The translations under genes were made by a program, and so were the position numbers. A DNA stretch of 10,287 nt. Source: Candidatus Harrisonbacteria bacterium. GTDB taxonomy: Bacteria > Patescibacteriota > Minisyncoccia > UBA6257 > UBA11618. The notes beneath the pieces are model-generated. The model made no database searches and was not told where the DNA came from. It saw only the letters and a list, made by a program, of their open reading frames with translations. Of the stretch, positions 6,024 through 10,287 are shown in pieces. The DNA is taken from assembly GCA_023244865.1 (NCBI GenBank), contig JAHFLM010000032.1:1-10287 (forward strand), written 5' to 3'. Position 1 is the stretch's first letter, and each line of letters starts with the position of its first letter.

Positions 6024-6043
6024 ATTCCTGCGAAGGCAGAAAT
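6024..6043. repeat. Short palindromic intergenic repeat, REP-like
   Basis: ATTCCTGCGAAGGCAGAAAT folds into an 8-bp stem with one C-A mismatch and a GAAG loop. With the preceding GTC it resembles the GTCATTCCTGCGAA.GCAGGAATC type palindromes scattered in intergenic DNA of many bacteria. Only one copy lies here, between the 317-residue gene and the tRNA. Confidence 0.4.
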
Positions 6044-6082
6044 CTAATCATCACATACCTAAAAATACATTAGGGACCCACC

Positions 6083-6110
6083 TTGATTTATTTGCCAAAT
6101 ACCATACAAT
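6083..6110 (+). promoter_or_regulatory. Promoter of tRNA-Asn
   Basis: TTGATT (6083-6088), a 16-nt spacer and TACAAT (6105-6110). The predicted start is at about 6117, four nt before the mature 5' end of the tRNA, as expected for a bacterial tRNA with a short leader. Confidence 0.65.
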
Positions 6111-6120
6111 TAACCGATAT

Positions 6121-6196
6121 TCCGCGATAGCTCAGTTGGTAGAGCGCCTCGCTGTTAACGAGGATGTCCCTGGTTCGAGTCCAGGTCGCGGAGCCA
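6121..6196 (+). tRNA. tRNA-Asn (anticodon GTT)
   Basis: A complete 76-nt cloverleaf can be drawn. The acceptor stem TCCGCGA/TCGCGGA has seven perfect pairs, the D arm is GCTC/GAGC, the anticodon stem is CCTCG/CGAGG with loop CTGTTAA (anticodon GTT), the variable loop is ATGTC, and the T arm is CCTGG-TTCGAGT-CCAGG. The discriminator is G and CCA is encoded. The gene is also the integration site of the element to its right: its 3' half, from anticodon loop to CCA, is the antisense of the serine recombinase's last 13 codons and stop. It remains intact, so the element must carry a copy of the 3' part. Confidence 0.98.
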
Positions 6197-7798
6197 GATA
6201 GGATTAACATCAGCGAAAGCTGGTGTTTTTCCTTTATTGACGGGCTCTTTTGGCGGTTCGAAACTCTTTTTTTCGTCTACTTTTTCTCCCAACATCTGCA
6301 TTACGCGGTCAGAGACCATTTTGAAGGCTTTGTGGTATGAAATCTCAACTTTCTTGCCATTTATTGTCGAGTTCGAAAATAAAAGGGACATAAGCAACTT
6401 CTTGTCGTCGACCATCTCGATACTGCTTCGGTTTACATAAATCTTTCGTGCTTCCTTGGCCATTTGTAGAAATGTCGATCCCATATCGTAGTACTTGAGG
6501 TTGGCATTCTTATGCTTGTTGAGGCTATCCATCACTTCCTCCTGCTCGATCTTGTACTGCTCGTACTTTTTCTGATAGAAGTCCTCGCTGATTTTGCCGT
6601 CAATTTTGTCGTCATATATTTTATCTAGTCTTTGCGTGGCTACTTGGTAGCGTCGCTCGAGCTCGCCGGTGGCTTTTTCTCTGAATTCTATTTCCTCGCC
6701 ATGACTTTCCTTGAGAGCTGTTTGGACCCAGCCAAGCATGTTCTCTATCGCCTCATCGTGCTTCGAGCTCAATTGCTCGATATTCTCCATTACCTGCAAA
6801 TCAACATTTTCCTGCTTGACCCATTCTCGCTGGGAACAGTTTTTATAATGGTTGCAGTGGCCATACCAGTGGCCTTTCTGTATCTCCCATGTCACCCTTC
6901 CTTTGCACTCGTCACAGCGGAAAACATTTTTAAAGAGCGAGTTGTGCTTATTGTGTTTCGGCGTACCGTTGCTATGCATAATGTCTTGGCATCGCATAAA
7001 TAATTCTTTGGTGATGAGTGGCTCGTGTTCACCTTTTCCGACCTTACCATTCCAACGATTCATCCCGTAATAAAACGGATCGCCGAGGAGCTGATGGACT
7101 CGCGAGTGGCTGACTTTGTTTCCTCCTCGAGATCGCATACCAAGCTTATACATTTCATCGGCGAGTCTTTTCGTTGAGCGTACGTTTGTGGCATAAAGGT
7201 CAAACATTTTCTTAACGATCGGTGCCTTCTCTTCGTCTATCACATGAATTTTGTGTCCTTTCTCTCCGATAGTTTTATATCCGAGCGGTGGCTTGCTCGG
7301 TAACCATCCTTGAGCAAGCTTTTCTTTCTGTCCTTTCTTTACGTTCTCAGAAAGGAGACGGATGTAATATTCGGCCGTAGCTACTTTGACTCGCCACATA
7401 AACCATTCATGTGATTTAGAGTCTTTGTGGAGTGTACAGCCTTCTTTGACGAGATGGATGGTGTGCTTTTCGTCAGCCAGTATCCATTCATCGATAACCG
7501 GCACATCGGCAAAATTACGAGTTAAACGATCAGTCGTCTCTACGAAGACTGTATTGATCTTGGACTTGGTCACATACTCCAGCATTTCGTGGAATATCTT
7601 TCGCTGGATTTTTCCAGCAGCCGATTCTTGAATGGCAAAAACTTTTACGAGATCATAGCCATTCCGGTCGGCATAATCATGCAGAAGTTTCTCTTGAGCC
7701 GGAAGAGAATAGCCGGTGTCCTCCTGATCTTTGGAAGACACACGGGCATAGCCCACGGCCTGCATCGACTGATTTTCTTGATTCATTGTCATAATCAT
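6155..7798 (-). CDS. Large serine recombinase (integrase) ending inside tRNA-Asn
   Basis: Catalyses site-specific integration and excision of the element through a serine-DNA intermediate. The 547-residue protein has the resolvase catalytic domain (about 13-155) with VGYARVSSKDQ at 15-25 (nucleophile S21, R19) and TTDRLTRN at 88-95, then the recombinase DNA-binding domain (about 165-275, with GWLPSKPPLGY at 164-174 and DPFYYG at 240-245), a zinc ribbon (C295, C298, C315, C321) and a coiled coil (about 365-430), the order found in large serine integrases. The last 13 residues, WLRDLDSNQGHPR, are encoded by the antisense of the tRNA 3' half, and the stop TAA lies in its anticodon loop. The start is uncertain: ATG 7798, 7792 or 7786 are possible, or residue 12; there is no Shine-Dalgarno site. 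It is the last gene of the minus-strand cluster. Confidence 0.95.
   Translation of the reverse strand: MIMTMNQENQSMQAVGYARVSSKDQEDTGYSLPAQEKLLHDYADRNGYDLVKVFAIQESAAGKIQRKIFHEMLEYVTKSKINTVFVETTDRLTRNFADVPVIDEWILADEKHTIHLVKEGCTLHKDSKSHEWFMWRVKVATAEYYIRLLSENVKKGQKEKLAQGWLPSKPPLGYKTIGEKGHKIHVIDEEKAPIVKKMFDLYATNVRSTKRLADEMYKLGMRSRGGNKVSHSRVHQLLGDPFYYGMNRWNGKVGKGEHEPLITKELFMRCQDIMHSNGTPKHNKHNSLFKNVFRCDECKGRVTWEIQKGHWYGHCNHYKNCSQREWVKQENVDLQVMENIEQLSSKHDEAIENMLGWVQTALKESHGEEIEFREKATGELERRYQVATQRLDKIYDDKIDGKISEDFYQKKYEQYKIEQEEVMDSLNKHKNANLKYYDMGSTFLQMAKEARKIYVNRSSIEMVDDKKLLMSLLFSNSTINGKKVEISYHKAFKMVSDRVMQMLGEKVDEKKSFEPPKEPVNKGKTPAFADVNPIWLRDLDSNQGHPR
6206..6230 (+). terminator. Probable terminator of tRNA-Asn, embedded antisense in the recombinase gene
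   Basis: On the plus strand AACATCAGC (6206-6214) pairs with GCTGGTGTT (6219-6227) through nine pairs, one of them T-G, closed by a GAAA tetraloop and running into a T tract (6226-6230). It starts 9 nt after the CCA end. The same bases, read on the other strand, encode recombinase residues 524-531 (KTPAFADV). Confidence 0.75.
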
Positions 7799-7812
7799 TT
7801 AGTTAATAATTT

Positions 7813-7840
7813 GTTGGTTCGAATGCGACTTTCCGTACCA
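7813..7840 (+). other. tRNA 3'-end look-alike upstream of the recombinase start
   Basis: In the 56-nt gap between two element genes the plus strand reads GTTGG-TTCGAAT-GCGAC, which folds as a T arm with four of five pairs (one T-G) and the standard T-loop, then seven bases TTTCCGT, an A in the discriminator position and CCA at exactly the tRNA spacing. No matching 5' half exists, because the upstream bases are recombinase code. It could be a relic of an attachment site or chance. Confidence 0.25.
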
Positions 7841-7854
7841 CGACACACCCTATA

Positions 7855-8430
7855 CTAATCTTGCTCGTCCGCTAAGCTCGAGTTGCCCACAGTTGGTTTT
7901 CCATCCGCAAGCCACTTTTTTATTATCGCGGCTTTGGCATCAGGGTATTGATTGCGTGCCAGGGCAAGTTGCATCTCATATGGAATAAACTCCCAGCGAT
8001 CACCTGGCGACATTTCACTGAAATTCAGCTTACTGAGTTCAATCCTGTCTTTCGGATGACCCTCCACACGATCCAGTAATTCCTTGATAGCGGCCAGCTT
8101 CACATTGTCTTGCTGGCTTCCCATAAGGGCTACGAGCATTTCGTTGGCCAGACGAAAATTCTGTTCACGAACACGCACACCGGCTTTCCGGACTATGTCT
8201 ACGGTTTCTTGGTGGATGAGATCCAGTTCCTGCGCGTAGAGCCGGTAGGTTTCCTGTAGTGTTCCTGATTGCTTGAACCAATCCTTAATCGTTTGCTCGG
8301 TGAATTTGGCTTTTCTACTTTTTTGGAATCGGTGATTGATATCCTCGGCGATGTTTTGGTAGGAATAGCCTTTATATTTCAGCTCGAGCGCGCGCTCATG
8401 GTATTTGGTTATATGTTTCAACTTGGCCAT
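7855..8430 (-). CDS. HTH protein resembling a phage terminase small subunit
   Basis: The 191-residue protein opens with a helix-turn-helix of the kind used by terminase small subunits and transposases: ALELKYKGYSYQNIAEDI at 14-31 and EQTIKDWFKQSG at 45-56. A helical middle follows (about 60-115), then a motif of the type EMLVALMGSQQDNVKLAAIK (96-115) with ELLDRVEGHP directly after it, typical of the HEAT-like linker seen in small terminase proteins. The C-terminal third is rich in charged residues. If it is a terminase small subunit, it would recognise phage DNA for packaging; a large subunit should then follow, but the next gene is the recombinase, so a general DNA-binding role is also possible. 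ATG 8430 lies 12 nt after the preceding stop, without a Shine-Dalgarno site. Confidence 0.6.
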   Translation of the reverse strand: MAKLKHITKYHERALELKYKGYSYQNIAEDINHRFQKSRKAKFTEQTIKDWFKQSGTLQETYRLYAQELDLIHQETVDIVRKAGVRVREQNFRLANEMLVALMGSQQDNVKLAAIKELLDRVEGHPKDRIELSKLNFSEMSPGDRWEFIPYEMQLALARNQYPDAKAAIIKKWLADGKPTVGNSSLADEQD

Positions 8431-8442
8431 AAAAAGTTGTGT

Positions 8443-8649
8443 TTAGTAGAGTCTTTTCTTGCTCTCAATTGGGATGATAAGGAGTGGTCTACCGGTTACC
8501 CATTCAATGATGTAAGCGGCCGCATGGGCTCTTACCACTTTGTCTTTGCTTTCCAGAAGTGAGATCAGAACTTCCGCCGCTTTTGGCATATTCTTTCGGA
8601 TGATCTCGTCAGCGATTTCAATTTCGGTTTTCTTTTTATGCTTGGTCAT
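8443..8649 (-). CDS. 68-residue helical protein with a HEAT-like motif
   Basis: A small protein with a basic N-terminus (TKHKKK at 2-7) and predicted helices. The stretch EVLISLLESKDKVVRAHAAA (26-45), followed by YIIEWVTGRP, follows the pattern of a HEAT-like helical pair and closely parallels the linker motif in the next gene (7855-8430). It could be a partner, or a shortened relative of that protein lacking the HTH. It lies in a tight cluster: ATG 8649 is 5 nt after the upstream stop and its own stop is 12 nt before the next ATG. There is no Shine-Dalgarno site, so translation may depend on coupling. No known function. Confidence 0.6.
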   Translation of the reverse strand: MTKHKKKTEIEIADEIIRKNMPKAAEVLISLLESKDKVVRAHAAAYIIEWVTGRPLLIIPIESKKRLY

Positions 8650-8654
8650 AGATT

Positions 8655-9242
8655 TTAGTAATTACGTTTATGTCTGTTTGATGAGAACGACATCTTAGCG
8701 ACCAGATCGGCTTTCATTTGGTTTATTTTCTTGATCTGGTTTTGGCCGTTAACTTCTTTATAATTTTCTTTAATTTCTTTTAATCCCTTAGCTTCTATAT
8801 CATCGCCGTCGGACGCAGTGTGCGTGTCATGCCGTTCGGCATTTCGTGCAGATCGGCCACCGTCCTGCTTCAGATGTAGGATGGAGAGCAAAGTGATGCT
8901 TCGGGGTTTGAATTTGGCATCTTCGCCTCGGATTTTCGTGATCGCGACAAAAGCCCACTCCTCGAGCTTATCCAAACACTTCTTAATCGTTCGCCAATCT
9001 TTCAGGCCAGAGTAAAGCCGAAGCGTCTTGTTTGATGCTTCTATGGTCTGACTCGCTTTGTTTGAAGCTATCTCGGTCAAAGCACAGTACACGTTGCGCA
9101 GATTGCGATACGCATCGTCGCTCACACGTTTATCGAGCCACTGCTGACGCATAAACCGCAAAGCCGGTTTGTCTTGATAGGCAAACGGGGCTTCGCGGTA
9201 ATCTCGGACCTTATGCTTCTTGTCGCTTGGGTACATTGTCAT
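8655..9242 (-). CDS. Winged-helix DNA-binding protein, possibly for element replication
   Basis: The 195-residue product has a basic N-terminus (SDKKHKVRDYR at 6-16) and a central region (about 28-115) that reads as a winged helix: residues 44-68 carry the first helices, LKDWRTIKKCLDKLEEWAFV at 78-97 the recognition helix and following strand, and AITKIRGEDAKFKPRSITLL the wing. This style is typical of replication initiators and replisome organisers of phages and plasmids, but I see no motif that proves it. The C-terminal 60 residues are polar, highly charged and probably disordered, ending in a basic tail (NRHKRNY). The start is ATG 9242 or ATG 9236; the gene overlaps the preceding one by 32 nt. 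Confidence 0.6.
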   Translation of the reverse strand: MTMYPSDKKHKVRDYREAPFAYQDKPALRFMRQQWLDKRVSDDAYRNLRNVYCALTEIASNKASQTIEASNKTLRLYSGLKDWRTIKKCLDKLEEWAFVAITKIRGEDAKFKPRSITLLSILHLKQDGGRSARNAERHDTHTASDGDDIEAKGLKEIKENYKEVNGQNQIKKINQMKADLVAKMSFSSNRHKRNY

Positions 9243-9420
9243 ATAGCTCTATGAGCGTTCGACCACTCGTGATGTCCTCGATGTAGAATCGCGACAAAGC
9301 ATCGTAATAACTTACGAGATTGAATGCGATGTCGTGCAGGTCTTGATCATTCACCTCCTGCCCGAAATCTCTTTTGAGAATCACGCGGAGCTTCTCCAGC
9401 GTTTCCGGTTTTATTTTCAC
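9211..9420 (-). CDS. 69-residue orphan protein of the element
   Basis: I place the start at GTG 9420, five nt after the upstream stop codon; the longer open frame to 9510 has Arg- and Gly-rich, low-quality sequence that is the shadow of the DUF5659-like gene. The protein is helical: KPETLEKLRVILKRDFGQEV at 4-23, then NDQDLHDIAFNLVSYYDALS. It resembles small conserved proteins that I associate with CPR mobile elements, though I cannot name a family. The start has no clear Shine-Dalgarno site, and the end overlaps the winged-helix gene by 32 nt, so coupled translation is likely. Confidence 0.6.
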   Translation of the reverse strand: MKIKPETLEKLRVILKRDFGQEVNDQDLHDIAFNLVSYYDALSRFYIEDITSGRTLIELYDNVPKRQEA

Positions 9421-9425
9421 AGGTC

Positions 9426-9668
9426 TTAGTTCTCGGCGTAAATCCGTACCTTGACCTGTTTGACCTCGTTGAAGAACGCCTGAGGCTCGACTTGAAGCTC
9501 GCGGCTCCAATATCGCTTCACCAGAGAATCCAAGTCAGGGCTCTTGCCGAAGCAGAAGAGCACCTTGTGCGGATTTCCCCGATCCACGACCTCAAGAGAA
9601 TCAGGAATAAATAATAAAAGCACCGCGACCAATGCCAGGTCGGCGGTTTTGTAGTAATTGTTTTCCAT
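9426..9668 (-). CDS. DUF5659-like small protein
   Basis: The 80-residue protein starts with ENNYYKTADLALVAVLLLF (2-20), continues with a segment ending VLFCFG (38-43) and closes with KRYWSRELQVEPQAFFNEVK (51-70). The order Y-x-K-T-x-D-L-x-x-A, an F-x-F strand, then a W-x-x-x-L-x-V and final helix corresponds to the DUF5659 family as I remember it: short proteins of unknown function frequent in CPR and related genomes. It heads the tight minus-strand cluster that ends with the recombinase. Three further ATGs lie 12-22 nt upstream in another frame, in an ATGACAATG motif, so the leader might carry a small overlapping ORF. ATG 9668 is the only good start in this frame, since a TGA lies shortly upstream. 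Confidence 0.65.
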   Translation of the reverse strand: MENNYYKTADLALVAVLLLFIPDSLEVVDRGNPHKVLFCFGKSPDLDSLVKRYWSRELQVEPQAFFNEVKQVKVRIYAEN

Positions 9669-9714
9669 ATGTTGGCATTTTCATTGTCATTAACCTCTAC
9701 TCTCACACCTATTT

Positions 9715-9723
9715 GTTATAGCA
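9715..9723 (-). promoter_or_regulatory. Extended -10 promoter of the element gene cluster
   Basis: The minus strand reads TGCTATAAC (9723-9715), a near-consensus -10 with TGn extension and no clear -35. The predicted start at about 9708 gives a 40-nt leader to the DUF5659-like gene. It lies just after the terminator at 9770-9793, so the cluster 9668-6155 would be one transcription unit. Confidence 0.45.
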
Positions 9724-9769
9724 ATCGTGGCGCACCTCTTTACATACTCTTTAAGAAAATTTACGACAC

Positions 9770-9793
9770 AAAAAAGACGACTGTTTTAGTCGC
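9770..9793 (-). terminator. Rho-independent terminator of the partial regulator gene
   Basis: On the minus strand GCGACT (9793-9788) pairs with AGTCGT (9782-9777, ending in a G-T pair) around an AAAAC loop, followed after CT by TTTTTT (9775-9770). It lies 46 nt past the stop codon of the upstream gene. Confidence 0.65.
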
Positions 9794-9838
9794 TTTCAAA
9801 AAAGTTATCAAGAAGGGTCGGGAGAGTACCGGCGTATT

Positions 9839-10287
9839 TTATTCTTTTTTCAAAAAAATGCCGGTGAAGATGCGGTATCCGGAGTCTCGATAGCCGTCTA
9901 TGATTTTGAGGACACCAAGTTTTTCGTGGGCAATTCGATTCATGGCTTGGACCGCGCTTTCAAGAGATTTTCTGGATGCGAAACCGCAGATTTCTATCAG
10001 AGTTTCAGTAGGCACATAGGTTTTGTGAGCTATCAGTGTTCGAATCATCTTGTCCCGGTAGCTATTCACCTCCACACGGTAGCAGTGATCGATTTTAGGT
10101 TCGCAATACAGCTCGTTGTCGGCCGTGAAAAAGACCACTGTTTTATTCTTGATCGGCTGGATCGGCGTGGTTACTTTTTCAAACCAATAATCGACTACAT
10201 CCTTGGCAATCTTTTTTCTTTCGGTCTTGTCCTGTTTTCGGTATTCCTTGATGCCGAATAAAATCTTTTCTGTCTTGGCTAGATGCT
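9839..10287 (-). CDS. Partial winged-helix regulator-like protein, 5' end outside the window
   Basis: The frame is open to the window edge; I read it upstream from 10138 to 10287 without a stop, so at least 148 residues are present and the GTG at 10138 is not the true start. The visible N-terminal part (HLAKTEKILFGIKEYRKQD and on) is highly charged and helical. The C-terminal half has the pattern of an OmpR-type winged helix: TLIEICGFASRKSLESAVQA, then MNRIAHEKLGVLKI and the wing end GYRDSGYRI, as in the R-x-K-L...V-R-G-x-G-Y signature. No receiver domain is in the visible part. It is terminated separately from the recombinase cluster, so it is likely a regulatory gene of the element. Function is inferred from fold pattern only. 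Confidence 0.6.
   Translation of the reverse strand, partial: HLAKTEKILFGIKEYRKQDKTERKKIAKDVVDYWFEKVTTPIQPIKNKTVVFFTADNELYCEPKIDHCYRVEVNSYRDKMIRTLIAHKTYVPTETLIEICGFASRKSLESAVQAMNRIAHEKLGVLKIIDGYRDSGYRIFTGIFLKKE

Larger units (their letters stand above)
6155..10287 (-). mobile_element. Integrated element at tRNA-Asn (left end; right end outside the window)
   Basis: A serine recombinase abuts and overlaps the tRNA 3' end, and all following genes to the window edge run on the minus strand and are of mobile-element type: HTH protein with a terminase-small-subunit look, winged-helix protein, DUF5659-like protein, small orphans and a regulator. The C-over-G skew of the + strand that marks the left of the window is lost beyond the tRNA. 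The attachment core should lie within 6155-6196. No second copy of this tRNA segment is seen up to 10287, so the element is longer than 4 kb. No capsid, portal or conjugation gene is visible, so prophage versus other integrative element stays open. Confidence 0.8.

Noticed and set aside
6058..6074. Small inverted repeat CCTAA-7-TTAGG before the tRNA promoter
   Set aside because: Only five A/T-rich pairs; such hairpins are expected by chance in this DNA.
5995..6201. Plus-strand ORF reading through the tRNA
   Set aside because: Its last part (IAQLVERLAVNEDVPGSSPGRGAR) is the classic false peptide produced by translating a tRNA gene.
9421..9510. N-terminal extension of the 69-residue protein up to 9510
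   Set aside because: The extension is Arg-, Gly- and Ser-rich and lies entirely over the 3' end of the DUF5659-like gene; the GTG at 9420, just after that gene's stop, fits an operon start.
9601..9690. A 29-codon ORF starting in the ATGACAATG motif and overlapping the start of the DUF5659-like gene
   Set aside because: It lies out of frame over a real gene, has no recognisable protein character and a poorly placed AGAGG; noted as a possible leader ORF only.
6197..10287. CRISPR array, second tRNA-Asn 3' copy (attR), or insertion sequence ends
   Set aside because: I looked for regularly spaced repeats, for GGTTCGAGTCCAGG-like sequence and for terminal inverted repeats in the element part and saw none; the far attachment site must be outside the window.

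Overview
The window looks like a piece of chromosome from an uncultured, reduced-genome bacterium, most plausibly a member of the Candidate Phyla Radiation (Patescibacteria). The reasons are the gene mix (a CdaA-type diadenylate cyclase, a VKOR-type disulfide protein, a DUF4015-type putative glycosidase, many small orphan membrane proteins), low to moderate GC, standard stop codons, and an integrated element carrying a DUF5659-like protein and a serine recombinase whose tail reads into a tRNA. This lineage call is inference from protein style; I cannot resolve it further.

Layout. Positions 1-6120 are host-like backbone. On the minus strand lie a membrane-anchored PKD-like protein (32-619), a 31-residue membrane peptide (635-730), CdaA (860-1711), an anchored orphan protein (1800-2468) and a VKOR fused to a second membrane domain (2507-3487). 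A divergent plus-strand gene encodes an anchored DUF4015-type glycosidase-like protein (3577-4707). Converging on it is a coupled two-gene minus-strand unit: an orphan 317-residue protein and a 77-residue cysteine-rich protein (4742-5912). Short terminator hairpins separate the units. The six genes between 32 and 4707 nearly all have a -10-like hexamer 6-10 nt before the start codon, which predicts leaderless or near-leaderless mRNAs. The 4742-5912 pair instead has clear Shine-Dalgarno sites.

At 6121-6196 is a complete tRNA-Asn(GTT) with its own promoter. Everything to its right, to the window edge, is on the minus strand and looks like an integrated mobile element (prophage-like or other integrative element). 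It contains, in transcription order, a partial winged-helix-like regulator, a terminator, then a tight cluster: DUF5659-like protein, 69-residue protein, winged-helix DNA-binding protein (possibly replication), a 68-residue helical protein, a terminase-small-subunit-like HTH protein, and a 547-residue large serine recombinase. The element's far end is outside the window, and no second copy of the tRNA 3' end is seen inside it.

The most interesting structure is the junction. The last 13 codons and the stop codon of the recombinase are the exact antisense of the tRNA-Asn 3' half, starting precisely at the CCA end and stopping in the anticodon loop. The next recombinase codons are antisense to a hairpin plus T-run that looks like the terminator of the tRNA. 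The element therefore appears to restore tRNA transcription termination with the same bases that encode its integrase tail. The C-over-G skew of the + strand, visible on the left whichever strand is coding, fades to the right of the tRNA, in line with a recent insertion.
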